64,000 nt of DNA from Anaeramoeba flamelloides (lineage: Eukaryota > Metamonada > Anaeramoebidae): positions 1,736,001 to 1,800,000 of the forward strand of contig JANTQA010000020.1 in NCBI GenBank assembly GCA_027625915.1, given 5' to 3'. The first letter of the stretch is position 1. Every line of letters starts with the position of its first letter. Of the stretch, positions 43,104 to 56,070 are shown one piece after another. The notes under the pieces are model-generated. The model made no database searches. It was not told where the DNA came from and saw only the letters and a program-made list of their open reading frames with translations. The translations under genes were made by a program, and so were the position numbers.

Positions 43104-44028
43104 ATGGAAAATTCTGATCAATTAACAGGTTTGTTTTCCTTTTTCTTTTCAAACAAAAGAAACTTTTTAATTAAACTTTTTTATTCTTTCTTATTGTTTT
43201 ATGATCTTGTTAGGTTTGTCAAACGAATTTATTGACTTAACCCAAATTCCAGATTTGCACCCAGATCAAAACAAAAGAAAAAGGCTATTTTCAGTTAGTA
43301 GTCAACAAAAAAAACAAGGTGATTCATTCAAACAAACAAGCTATAATCGTTTTAAAAAAAGCAAAAAAAACAATAAATCAAGCCCATTTACAAATAGCCA
43401 CCATAGGCAACGTAAATTACAAAATCACTTAAAGCATAAACACCAGTATTCTGACAAATTTAGAGGACGAGTACTTCAGAATTCATTTGACAACCAGAAA
43501 GATTCGAAAAAAAAACGCAATAAAAAGAGAAGGAAAAGAAAATTGAAAAAGAAAAAAGAAAAAGAAGAAAAAGAACAGGGGGGAGTGGAGAGTGTAGAAC
43601 AACAACAACAACAACAACAACAAGAACAACAACAAGAACAAGAAAAAATGGAAAAAAAAGATCTTAGTGATTGTTCTGATGACGAGATAGAATTTGTTTC
43701 TGAGATGGTTGGTTTAAATAATTTCCAATATTTGGAAAGCAATATTTTAAATGCAAACCACTTGAAAAGGGAAGAAAATGAAGAAACACAAGAAAAGGAA
43801 GGAAGAATAGAAAGGGAAGAAAATAAAGAAAAAGAAACGAAAAAAAAGAAAATCTGGTATCCACAGTGCTGTATTTGTCTGGAAAGAATAAAAGAAAATA
43901 GTGTTTCCACAGCTTGTGGACACATATTCCATCGTGGTTGTATTGAAGAATGGTTAGATATTGAAAAAATATGCCCATATTGTAAAACTAGGCAAACAAA
44001 AAGAAATATTCACAATATTTATTTCTAG
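43104..44028 (+). CDS. RING-H2 finger protein, probable E3 ubiquitin ligase
   Basis: Exon 1 is 43104-43128 (MENSDQLT) and exon 2 is 43214-44028, joined across an 85 bp intron (GTTTGT to TTAG). The product is 279 residues. Most of the protein is disordered: a basic N-terminal half, a Lys/Arg/Glu block, a Gln tract near 130, then acidic and Glu/Lys stretches. At the C-terminus sits a RING-H2: CCICLERIKENSVSTACGHI, then FHRGCIEEWL and CPYC. Cys-x2-Cys, Cys-x-His-x2-His-x2-Cys and Cys-x2-Cys are all present. The arrangement of a C-terminal RING behind a disordered, charged region recalls nuclear ubiquitin ligases such as RNF4, but no SUMO-interaction motif is certain. Function is inferred from the RING alone. 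Confidence 0.82.
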
Positions 44029-44369
44029 CACCTTAGTGCAATCTTATTTTTTCAAAGAAAAATCTTTTTTAATGAGAATTAAAAACAAGGTTTAGTCAAC
44101 AAACTTTTTGTAATTTAATTGTACAAAAAATAATAATAATAATTACTTTAATATATTTAAAATTGATTTCTTGGTTATTAAATTCTCATTTTTTACTACA
44201 ATTATTTACAATATAAAAAACTTTGGTTCAAAAATTGGGGAAAGTATTCACTTTTAAAATCAATCAAAATATATAAATTTTAAGTTGGCTGGAGTTTTAA
44301 AAATGAAATGTAAAAAAAAAAGATGCAATTGATAATAAATTTATCAATTAACAAAGTTATTTATAAAAA

Positions 44370-45330
44370 AAGGAAACAAAGAGGTAGCTTTGAATTATCA
44401 ACCAATTTCTATTAATCAAAGTTTATAAAAATTATTTCAAAAAATGTTATATAAAATAATTTAACATTATTGGGAATTTTTGTTCATAAATTCACAATTT
44501 GATTTTTAAAATAATATGATACTCAAATTGCAGTATTAAACTTCAAAAATACTTATCATAAGATAAAATCAAATAATGAAAGGGAAAAGGATAAATTACA
44601 GATTATAATGATTGATAAAAGAGAATTTTTTGATTCAATTAATTTTAAAATAATTAGAAAAACTATATAAAAAATATTTTAAATGAAATTGTTTTTATCT
44701 TTTTTATTAAAATATTGTCAAGTAGGAGTACTTGGTATATTATAAGGGGATAACTCATTGCCTCTATTTTATTTGCTCTAATTTCAAATTTTCTTTTATT
44801 AAAAATTATACCATTAACAACCCATTGCTGACTGTTTGCAGATGATTTAATCTTAATTATTAAAAGGAAATAAAAATCAATTGAATCAAAAATTAAATTC
44901 TAATATATAAAATTATAATTCAATTTGGATTAGATTCAAATAAAGATAAATCAGAAATATCAAAAAACTTAAATAAAATTAAATATTTGTATATTTATTT
45001 AGATGAAATTTCAGCTTTAATTTGTCATTAAAAATATTCAAAAGAATCATATAATAACTGTAATCAATTATTTAATAGAAACTCTCTAAAAAATGGTTTA
45101 AAAATTAGATTATTTAAATCTTTTATAATAATCCAATTGGTATATGGGTTAGAAATATATAATTATGAAATAAAAACTTTAAATTATTTAAGGTCTTGGA
45201 TTAATTAATGGATGACAGGAAGATGAAAAATAAACAGAAACACATCAATTCTTATTTCTAAAACTTAATTCAAAATTGAAAAAATGATAATTTCCGTAAA
45301 GAAAAATCCATTTATCTCTCAAAAATAAAT
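44370..45330 (+). mobile_element. Decayed LINE (non-LTR) reverse transcriptase
   Basis: In shifting frames one can read KREFFDSINFKIIRKTI, a GD-N-SLP block, LFADDLILIIKR (the FADD catalytic motif) and, further on, KIKYLYIYLDE with VYGLEIYNYE. These match the order of motifs in non-LTR reverse transcriptases. Many stops break it. It may belong to the same family as the LINE tails at 1.1-2.4, 24.9 and 27.3 kb, but no overlap allows proof. Confidence 0.7.
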
Positions 45331-45469
45331 TAGAAAGTTATCTCGGCCTGTTTAGAAAATTAATAAAATTTAACCAACCAATAACTAATAATATCAATTG
45401 TGATCCAAAAGATTTAATCAAACTAAAAAAAAGAAAAAGAAGAAAATTTTGGATAGGTACTGTTATTAA

Positions 45470-45700
45470 ACTCTATTTGTTTTTCAAAAACAGTAGAACT
45501 ACTTATGCTATCAAACAATTACTTGGGTATTTTATAGACACCATTACTTTAATGAACTTTATATAGATTTATTATGAGGTTAATAAAAAAACATAGGTTA
45601 TTTATAAAAAGGGTTTGATTGAAAATAAATGCAATTAAATAACAATTTTACTAATAGTTCACAATTAAAAATCTTGTCACGGATTTTTTTTCATTCTATG
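45470..45700. mobile_element. TIR element family M1, 3' half
   Basis: Blocks ACTTATGCTATCAAACAATT, TTAATGAACTTTATATAG and CACAATTAAAAATCTTG match the right half of M1. It directly follows the reverse-transcriptase fossil. Confidence 0.5.
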
Positions 45701-46464
45701 TTTTGTTTCACTACTAGACTATATACTTATAAACTCTAGAAAACATAATTTCAAATAATTAATCACAGATTGTGAGGTTTTTATTTATTAATAATATTCT
45801 TTTCATCGTACTTTGAAGGTTTTTCTGTCAATTTTGGTGATATTTTATCAAGTACCTAGCTTTTCAAAAATTAGGTATAATAAAGAAAATCTAAAAAAAT
45901 TACTTTCAACCACTGGAATTAAAATAGGGCTAATAATACTTTTCAAAGAATATCAAAGACTCGAGAGTAAATCCAAGTTTTTGCTCAATTCTTTAAAGTT
46001 CCAAAAAACCAACTAGAATGGTTAATTTTTAATTTGTAAATAAAATTTAATTTATTTTTTAATATAATATTTTTATTAATTTTCTTCTTTCCTTCTTTTT
46101 TTATTTTGATAAATTCTATTTAATTAATTCTTTTTCTCAATAAATAAATTAAGTCCATTTATTTTTTTGGAAAAACCCACATTTTGTTCAAAAAAATATT
46201 TAGATAAGTGAAATATAGTACAAAAAAGTTTTAAAACGGTTCTAGAATTAGTTGAATATTTTAGATCTTATATTCAATCGGGTACCAATCATTAAAAATA
46301 TTTTTTACAAAACAATTGAAGTCGGTTTTTTCAGGGGTATGTTTAGAATATATGATTTAGATAGATATTTAACTCCATTTCAAAAATTATATCCCACTAA
46401 AATAATAAATAAAAACATAAATAGAATATTAACTCTTTTTCAAATATTGTGACTCACCTGAAAT

Positions 46465-46798
46465 AATCAATTGAAAAAAATATATATCCTTTAGTATTCA
46501 AGAACAATTAATAACTAAATCTGGTAATTAATTTGCTTTTAAGTCATTCTAAATATATAATAACCTGATATATTAAAAATTAAAAAAAAATAAAACCAAA
46601 AACTCAAAAACAAAATGAGTTAGAATTTTTTAAATTAGCATTACGGATTTTTATTTACTGGACTTTCACTGAGAAAAAAAGTTGAACAACAAGATTTTTT
46701 TATAAATAATTAAATTCATTTTCAAAGACATTACATAGTCAAAATTTTTATAGTCATTATTGGTCTTTTCGAAGATCTTTTTTTTTTTCCACATAATC

Positions 46799-46831
<33 letters not shown>

Positions 46832-47480
46832 TCAAAAAAAAAAGAAAAAGAAAAACAAAAATTTTCAAAATTAGAAAAAATGATTCTGATCCAAAAATTT
46901 GTAAATATTTTTTTGATAAGAATACTTACATAAACTTCTCAAAACATCTTCAATAAACATTATAAAGTGAATCAAAATTTTTATAAAATAGTTTATAATC
47001 TTTTCTATTATAGAACAATTGAATATTAAATATTACTAATAATTCAATTCAAATCTAATCTGTGATATTTTAAAAATTAAGAAAAAAATAAAACCAAAAA
47101 CTAAAAAAAAATTAAATCACAATTTTTGAATAGAACATTACAGATTTTTTATCACTGAACTTTCACTTCAAAAAAAGTTAACAAGAAGATTTTTTATTAA
47201 TAAATAAATATTATTTTCAAAGACATTATATAAACTCAATTTTTGGAATTTTAATTTTCATTTTCTATGATACTTTTTTTTTCCTTTTCAAACTATACTG
47301 TATTAAATTAAAAAGAAGAAAAAACAAAGGATCTTTTCCGAAATTCGAAAAAAAAACAAAAAAAAAATTAATTTATTTTTGATAATGATTTGAATTATTT
47401 AAAAAATCGATTAAATTTAAATAAATAAATTCTGATTTATTTAAAAATAATAAACATTATATTATTAACAAATCTAATAC
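46465..47480 (+). repeat. Tandem duplication, period about 500 bp
   Basis: ATAAAACCAAAAACTCAAAA near 46,590 and its neighbour CATTACGGATTTTTATTTAC recur as ATAAAACCAAAAACTAAAAA near 47,088 and CATTACAGATTTTTTATCAC. Flanks such as TTTTCAAAGACATTA also repeat. No gene. It lies just downstream of the RRP6-like 3' end. Confidence 0.55.
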
Positions 47481-47638
47481 TAATAATAATATCTATCTCT
47501 ATCTCTATATAGAAATATTCTTTTATATTTAAAGGTGTTATTGGGTATTTTATTCAAGATAATAATAGATAAATTTAAAAATAAAAATAAAATAAAAAAA
47601 TAACAAAGTTTAATGAATTTAAATTTATGGAATTCGTC

Positions 47639-50600
47639 TTAGTCATGAAAATCATAATTATTAGAATCATTTCTATTGTTTTTCCCTCTGTTTAAGTGTG
47701 TGTTTTTTCCTTTATGTTTCCAAGTTTTCCCGTCATATCTTGAGAAGCTATTGGAAGAAAAGTTATCATTTATTCTGTTTACAGTGTTGGTAAAAACATT
47801 ATTACCATGATTGAATTGATTTCTTGTTGGTGCAGGCTTGTGAATCTTTGTTCCTTTGTTTGAATAATTTTTCTTAAAATAACTATATTGATCATCATTA
47901 TTCCAATTTTTGTTTGGGTTTCTTGTTCGGTTTTTGATCTTTTTATTTGTATTGCTTGTGTTTGTTTCCATTCTATAGTTCCGTGATTGTTTAGAATTAT
48001 TGTTGTGATTGTAATTGTGGTTATAATTTTTAGATCTATTATGATTATAATTATGATAATTATTGTTATTGTTATTATTGTTGTTGTTGTTATTGTTGTT
48101 ATTATTATTAATATTATTATTATTACCACTGCTATTATTGTTTTGGTTATTATTATTAAATAAATTTTGTGTCATTTCTTCGTTTACCCACCCAATTGTT
48201 CTCATAAATTTCATTGTGTTTTCAACGCTATTACCAATAATTTCCTTTCTTTTTCTGGTGTTATTATTTAAATCTTGCATGTGATTATTATTTTTTTTTC
48301 TCATTTGTTTATTTTGTTTGGTTTTGTTTTTTACATTTTTAGGAATAAAGTTATTTCCCCTTTGTGTAAATTCTATTTCTTTTTCTTTTTCTTTTTCTTT
48401 TTCTTTTTCTTCTGTAAATATATATTTTTTAAAATTATTATCCACATTTTCAGAATTTGATATAGATTCGTTTTCTAATTCATCATTAACATGAAGTTTT
48501 AAAAGATCTAAAGGTGAAGGATTTGGAATTAAAGTTTGTGCTCTTTTTTTTTTATTTTCTTTGTTTCTTTTTCGATTTCTTTTTGATAATTCATAAATTT
48601 CTTTCTGTGTTTTTGGTGCAAATTGCTCTGGTGGTGTTATTTTACCACTCATCTTTAGATTTTCTTCATTAAAAAGATCATTTGAATTATAATATTTTGA
48701 ATTATTTTGAGAATAAATAAAAAATGGTGATGATCCTCTCATGTCTTCACTATTTGAATCTGATGCTTCGGAATCAGAAATTTCAAAAATTACTGATGAA
48801 TCAATTTTTGGAAATATTTTTTCAAATTCAATTTTTGTATTATTAAGATCATTATTTTCAATTTCATTATTAAATATATTGTCTTGAAAAAAATTATTAA
48901 TAATATTTAATGATGCACCTTTTTCATTATTTTTCTGACTTTTATTAAGATTATTATTAATATTATTATAATAATAATTATCTTGATTTTGATCATGATT
49001 GTTTGTATTATTGTTTTCATTGTTTTTATGAATATCATGATCAAGATTTTTACGTTTAGTGTTATTATTAATTTTTTTAATTAATAATTCATATTTTTTT
49101 TTGATTTCATTGTCTTGAAATTTAATTAAGATTATTTTCATTATATTTTTAGAATATTTTTGAATAAAAATTGGAATTTTTGTTTTTGGAAATAGAGAAA
49201 ATAATGATTGTTCTGAAGTTGGTAATTTTTGACAAAGTAAAAATAAATCTTTGTTTGATAAAATGGAATAAATGCATTCGTCTTCTTTTCGAGCAATATT
49301 ATCTCTCCAGTTGTATAGTTCAGAAAAAATATATAATTGAAGTGGATTGAATGTATTGTGTGTGCTGTGATTGTTTTGATTATTGTTGCTGGTGTTGTTG
49401 TTATTGTTGTCATCGTCGTCTTCGTCGTCGTTACTATTGCCGTTGTCCTTGTCCTTGTCCTTGTCGTTTTCCTTGTCGTTGTAGTTATGATTTCTCAGGT
49501 TCAAATTATTCATATATAATTTTTTGAAATTTTTTGAATAAAATTTGGGTTTTCTATAGCCTTTAAGACACAATTCTTTCCCTTTTTGAAAAACTTGCTT
49601 GATTAATTTTTGTTTTAACTTATTGGTATTTCTTGGTAATTTTTTATTCTTCTGGGAATACTGATGGATCGAATGCTTAGTTAAAGACAATTTCACAAAT
49701 TCAAACAGATTATATAAATAATAACTATAATGTCTCATATACCGTAATAATTTAAAGGGGATCGGCCTAATTCTCCAATCAATATATTCAAAATTTTTAA
49801 AAAAATTGTTACTGTCATTATTCATATTATCATTGTAATAGCCATAGTTCTGATCACTTAAAACTAATTTTTGCAATTGTATGATTTCTTGAATTTCATT
49901 TTCCTCTTCAACAAACTCTTTTGGAATTAAATTCTTTATTGCATACATGTCTTTGAATTTCAGATGTTTATTCACTACATTGACCCCATTTTTTTCAAAA
50001 TTTAAATATTTGTTTAATATTAAGCTGAGCTTGACATTTTCATTTTGGTTTTGTAATTTCTTCTCTCCCAAAATTGTTAAGGCCTCATTGATATCAAACA
50101 AATTAATAACATACAAACCAAAATCCCTTTGCAAGGCCAATAATGATTGTTGAGAATTAAACATTATTTTGATGATTTTGGGATTTGTAAATACATTTAA
50201 TAACATATTTAATTTGCGATAGAGCTTGATAGTATCAATTATATAATCGCTATTTTGAGTTGAAATTGTCATTAAGCAGGTAAAACCTTGGTACGAATGG
50301 AATTGGTGTTGGTAGAGTTTTAAACTAAATCGTGATACCTTTGACAAATGCTTTGAAACTGTTTTTAATGCTTCTTCATCGTCAACCCATTGAAATTCTT
50401 TTTCGTGGAGATTGAAATTGATATCTGAGGATTCTAAGATTTCTTGAATCGTGGAATAGTAATGGTATTGCTTTGTTGGAAAGTTTAAGGAATTTAATTC
50501 ATAAGAATAGGCATTAAAAGTCCCATCTTTTTTCATTTTCAATAAGGATTGCTCAAAGGGCAATTTGCAATTTGGTTTTTCTTTTAATTTTGGTTGAAAC

Positions 50601-50701
50601 GGTTTGTTTGAGTTGTCAATTTCTTCTTCAAATCTTGCCTGTGGTTTCTCCACTTGAAACAAACTGTTTAAATTTAATTCTTTGATTAAATCTGTATTCT
50701 T

Positions 50702-50737
<36 letters not shown>

Positions 50738-51307
50738 TTGATAATTTGGAATTTTTACTACCTTGCCTTGTTCGTTTCTTTTTTGGTTCTTGTTTTGCCT
50801 GTCTTGATCTTTTTCTGGATTTTTATTTGTGTTTTCTTCTTCTTTTTTGATAATTTCCTTTTCTTCACAAAGGACCTTGCCTAATAAATCTTCTACATGA
50901 TCGAATACTAGATTATTTAATCTGAGAATCGTTGAAAAGTCTTTTAATTGGTGAAATTGATAATGATTCAGATTCTTTTTCCTTTTCGTTTTCGTTTTCT
51001 TTTTCTTTTTGTTTTGGTTATTGTTTTTGTTTTGGTTGTTTTCTGTTTTGTTATTGTTGAAATCTTGAGGAAAGGAAGTATCTAATTTTGGAGTTTCAAT
51101 TGGATTTAACCAATTTAACCCCTTGTTTAATAAGACTTTAATTTTTTTTTGTGTTTGTTCAAGTTTTTGTTGTGCTTGTTTGTTAATGTTTTTTTGTTTT
51201 TGGCCTTGGTTTTGTTTTTGTTTTGATTTGAAAAAAGGATCAATTTGCTTTGTAGCATGAAGTATAGATGAAAACAATTGGACAGTAAGATCATTAGACT
51301 GTTCCAT
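47639..51307 (-). CDS. RRP6/EXOSC10-like exosome protein with inactive exonuclease site
   Basis: RRP6 is the nuclear 3'-5' exonuclease of the exosome. This single exon gives 1,222 residues (human EXOSC10 885). Family regions in order: an N-terminal NLVFDHVEDLLGK block (about 126-145); a linker with IDNSNKPFQPKLKEKPN (about 235); the exonuclease fold (about 300-560: GFTCLMTIST, DYIIDTIKLYR, LQRDFGLYVINLFD, DWRIRPIPFKLLRYMRHYSY); and an HRDC domain (about 650-735; NWRDNIARKEDE). The catalytic acids are absent: the D-x-E pair is Lys330-x-Tyr332, the third Asp is Ser388, and in the Y-x3-D motif Tyr523 stays but the Asp is Tyr527. It is therefore a probable pseudoenzyme that may still bind RNA or the exosome. 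The C-terminal 450 residues are Asn/Lys-rich and disordered. ATG at 51307. Confidence 0.87.
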
Positions 51308-52243
51308 TTATTGAATATTATTGCTTTTTTTGAGTAAAGTGTTTCTGGACTTACTCAAAGAAAAGAAATTGATGAAAAAAAAGTCTGAAATAAAAATGAT
51401 GAACTTGTTCTGTAAAACAAGTTATTGGAATCTTGTTTGTTTACCCAAGTTCTTTACCTTTCTTTTTTCGACCAATTCACTTTTACTAAAATACGTTAGG
51501 GAATCTAAAGATATTTTAACATTTTGAATTTTTTTTTACAGTAAAAAAAAAAAACTTTCACAAAAAAAAAATTTTTACTTTTTAGGAACTATTTCAAAGT
51601 TAAAACACTAAATATTTTCCGAAAAGGGTTAAAGTATTTTTTCTGTTATCAAATTCAATTCTTTTAATTGACTGGAATTATTGATTTTTGTACAATTGAA
51701 AAACAATTGAATTAAATTATGATAATTCCTTTTCAAAAAATTACAAATTTTAAACGCGTCTTTTTCCCTTTATAATAAAATCTTCTTATTTGTTTTATTC
51801 TTTTTCATAGAATAATTGGGGTGAAATAGTTTGAAATTTGAGACGTGTTTTATTCGTGTTTGACACACACTCTTAATACTTTAATTTACAGTGGTGTAAA
51901 TAACCCATATTGACAACCTTTAATCCATTACGAAAATTTAACTCGTGTTTTTTTTTCAGACTTTTGTATTGGAAGACCAGAATTCACTTATAGATTCTTG
52001 GTTCAGATCCAAATTGACTTTATAAGTTAGACCTTTGATTAATCAAAATGGCTCAATTATATTTAATGATTTTGTTTCAAAAATTTCATTATATTTTCAA
52101 AATTTCTGAGATTAAATCGATTGTTTTATAAAAATTCAAAAAATGAAATTTTGCTCATTTTTTTGTCAAAAAATTACATTTTAATCTTTCCAGATCTTCA
52201 TAATTCTTTTTTAAAATTTATTTAAACAACCCAATTTCTTGTT

Positions 52244-52478
52244 TACTGTTAATTGTTAAATAAAAAGATCAAAATTTTCAGTCAACTGTCCAAAAAAAAT
52301 CACATTCCCAAGAATTAAAAGAAATCACCAAAGTCCACAATTCTCAAAGGGGTATTGGTTTAATAATTTAATCTGGTTTTACAGAAATAAAAAATTTGAC
52401 AATTTACATTGATTTTTCAAATCTTTTTTTGGAAAGCCAAATGAAAATTTTGTTCTTTTTATTTTGCAACAAATAGTA
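52244..52478. mobile_element. Small TIR element, 235 bp
   Basis: Left TACTGTTAATTGTTAAATAA and right end, reverse complement TACTATTTGTTGCAAAATAA, continue inward about 48 bp (AAAATTTTCA and CTGTCC/CTTTCC). It is a clean solitary copy of the family nested at 11,112-11,658. Confidence 0.7.
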
Positions 52479-53479
52479 TATACTGTTTTCATACCATTGG
52501 TTTGTTTCTTTTATTTCTAGAGTCATCCAATATTTTTTGCATGAGTTAAATTTTAGTAATGGGTTTAAAATAAAAAACACGTGTTAGTTACACCACAGTA
52601 CTTTCAAATATTTCTTTTTCATTTTTTTGTTCAAAATTCCTAGTTTTTTTGACAAATTAGTTTACAATGATTCTTCTGATGTTACCCCACACAATCTGTA
52701 CTAAACAAAGATCCAGTTTTCAAAAAGAAAAAAAGCACTTATTTCGAAATAATTGTCTATTGTGTTTAGACCCATAATAATCTGTTCGTGGTTATTTTAA
52801 ATTTTTTCACAGCAAAGCGCCAAGATTCAAGAAACAATCTTTCACAAACAAGTTAACCCAAATGAGTAACTCATTTGTGAATTTGTAAACAATTCAATTG
52901 TATTTGCTGAAAGAAGTAAAACAGATTATTTTATTGTCACAACAACAGGAAGCACAATAATCCTAGAAACAAGAAATTAGAAGATCAGAGGTTTATTTTA
53001 TTCAAAAAGAAAAAATAAGGTGTTAAAGATAAAATAAAGTATTAACAACAAGAAAAATGTTTAACAATACTCTTTATTAATGGGGGATTTTCATCGAATA
53101 ATCTATAATTAAAGATTTCTTGAAAAATATAACAATTTTTATGATTAAAGTTAAGTAATTTAAGGATCTCAATTTACAAGGGGATTTACATTATTTTTGT
53201 TGTAGGTTTGGTTATAAAATGGTGGAGTTAATATTTTTTTAATTTAACTCGTTTCATTTTTTGATTGGGATATTTGGCTTTTCAGTAATTGTTCTTACAG
53301 AATAAAAAAAAATATTTTGAAATAAAGATCTTTATTTTGATTTAAGGGTCGGGTCATTACTGTGAAATTTTTTATTCTGAAATGGAAAAAAACTTTTTAG
53401 TAATTTTTATGAGGACCTAACATCCAATCAAAAACCAACCAACCTATGATGTAGGATCGATCTCCAAAAAACAATAACC

Positions 53480-54040
53480 AAAAATGATGACATTTTTAGA
53501 AAAAACACCAAAGAGAGACACTCAATTTCCAATTAGAATCGTTGTGAATTACAATTTCGAAAACAAGTATGTCAGTTTTGAAGTGTCTCTCTTTGGTGCT
53601 TTTTGAGATCTCAGTGACTTTTTTTTTCTTTTTTTTCATTTTTCAAATGAGTTATTTTTATCTCAAGAATCATCCAAAATCCTTACTTGGTCAAATTTAG
53701 AGAGTTACAAAATAACCACAAATCAGATTAAATCGAATTAAATTGATTACGAACTTCAAGAAAGCAATTTGTTTTAAATTAAAGAAATTTAATATTTCGA
53801 AATTGAAAATGAGAAAAGATAAAATTTTTTTTTTAAATTTTGATTTTTTGAAATTGAGAATTGCTTTTTCTTCGTTGAATTTTCTATCAAAGATGATCCA
53901 ATGGAAATTTTTTTTGTTATTTGAATTTTGTCAACCAAAAGAAGGATAATTTCACAATATCCTTTTTGGTCTCAGGTCACCCCCTAAGTATGGAGTACAT
54001 TCACAGAAAATGACTAGACCCTTAATATATCAAGTAGAAT
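53480..54040 (+). repeat. Dispersed repeat R4, copy 3
   Basis: It aligns with about 9,390-10,070 and, inverted, 14,790-15,560. A local inverted repeat within it (about 53,508-53,605; CACCAAAGAGAGACACT against GTGTCTCTCTTTGGTG) forms a hairpin. Confidence 0.55.
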
Positions 54041-55499
54041 AAGAATATACTTTTAAAATACAAAAGAGATTGCCCTTCTTTAGAGATCTAATTTTTTTTT
54101 CAAAAAAAATTATGCTACATATTTTATTTAATGGAATATATTGTGAGAATTTATTATATGTAAAAGATATTATAAATTTTCATTTCCAAAATACAATGTT
54201 TTGATAATTTTTTTTTCAATAAAAAAAAATTAAAAGTTTTATGTTAAAATTGTTAACTCAAATAATTTAAAAGGAATAATAAACATTTGAAAGTCCAAAA
54301 ACAGATAAATATTTGAGAAGAAATATATTTTTAAAAAAAGATTTTCAAGAGATAGGAAAATAGTTCGAGATTAGTACACTAAAATGAATGATATATTATT
54401 GTTTTTTATCATATACCAAGGAAGAAGTGTTTTTAAACACTAAAAATTCGATATAGAACAATAGATATTAATAAATTATGATACTAATTAAGCTAAGACC
54501 CAGAAAAAGAAAAAATAAAAGCTTCAATTATTATTCTTTTTTTTTTTTTTTTTTTATATTAAAAGTCGTTATTAATATTTTTTCCTCTTTTTGATTTATT
54601 AATGTCAAAATAATCTTCTATTTAGGAATTTCTATTCCCTAATTCATTTTCTGTAATTTACGTTCTCTAAAAGTATAACCTCAAAAGATGACTGATCTTG
54701 GGAATTAAAAAAAAACAAAAAGTAATTCAGAAATTTCTGTTCCAGATATTTAGTTTATGCAAAACTATCAAATAAAAATCCTTCAGGATATTTTCATTTT
54801 GGAGTTTGTGTGATTTCTGTTTATTTCTGGTAGTTACCCCGTTTGGTGTTAAGAGTGTGTCTAAACAATCAAAAAAAAAAAAAAAAAAATAGAAGCACAA
54901 CGTTCCCCTACTGGCTGTTTTGAAGAAAAAAAAAATCTATTTTTTGGAGTGTTGGTAACTATAATTTGTAATTTTAATATATTCATTTTTGATATAAAAA
55001 CTCCTTTTATCTTCTAACTTAACTATTTTATAAGTGTGGCTACTTTTTTTATAGAAGTTTAGAATTAAAACTTTTTATATTTATCTGTTTTAAAAAAGTA
55101 AAAAACTTTTTCAAAAAAAGTATTTTTCTTAAAATTCAATCACTACAACATAATAAAAGGTTGACTTATCATTGTTTTTCCCATACAAAATTCTTATAAA
55201 GTTTTTATTCTTAAAACTTTTTTCATGTTTTCGGTATTAATTAGGCACTGAAACTTTTTGAAAATGTCCGAACTTTATTCAAATAACTTTTGAAACTTTT
55301 ATATTTTACTGATTAGACTTGGATAAAATATGATTTTATATTTATTTTTTGAAATAAACTCTTTGTTTCAATATATTTATTCATTTTTTCACATTATTTC
55401 AAAAAAAACTTATTATTATATTTCTTTTTACCCTTTTTCACTACAATTAGGATTTTTTGATTTAAATCTTTGATTATTATTATTATTTTGAAGGGAGAA

Positions 55500-56070
55500 A
55501 ATAAATTTCCTTATGCAATCATTAGATTTTTTTTAATTCAAGAAATAAACAGAAAATTAAATAAATTTTCCTTGAATTTCTCAAATTAAAAAAAACTTCC
55601 AGTATCTTTTCAAGAATTCAAAAGAATGGTGTATAATTAAAGATTCTACTCTATTCTTATGAATTCTGAAAAACGCCTTTAGGTTTTCTTGAGTTTTCTG
55701 TTTATTTTGAAAATCTATTGATTTTCGTTAAGGTTTTTTGAATTTTTGTTTTGATTAGAAAACCAATAAATTTTCAAAACTAACATAAGAATAAAAAAAA
55801 ACTTTGGACACTTTTCGTTGGGTTATTTTTGTAATTTAAATGAATTAAGTAAAATCAAGTCTTTTTATCTATTTTTTTGAATAAAAAAAAGTGATTATCT
55901 TTTCAAGAATTCAAAAATATATAGTAGAATCTTGGATTTTACTGAATTTTTTCAAATTTTGGAAAAATATTGTTAAATTTTTTGTATTTAAGAAATTAAA
56001 AGACAATTTCTTAAATTATCTTTTTATTTCTCAAATTAAATAAAAACTAAAGGCAAGCAAGAATTAATTT
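55500..56070. repeat. Palindrome-rich repeat family R5, copy 4
   Basis: Successive hairpins are built from AAGAAATAAACAGAAAATTA, GAATTCAAAAGAATGGTGTA and AAGAAATTAAAAGACAATTT. The order and spacing resemble copies 2 and 3. Confidence 0.55.

Noticed and set aside
48063-48284. Poly-Leu plus-strand frame opposite the RRP6-like C-terminus
   Set aside because: It is the complement of an Asn-codon repeat.
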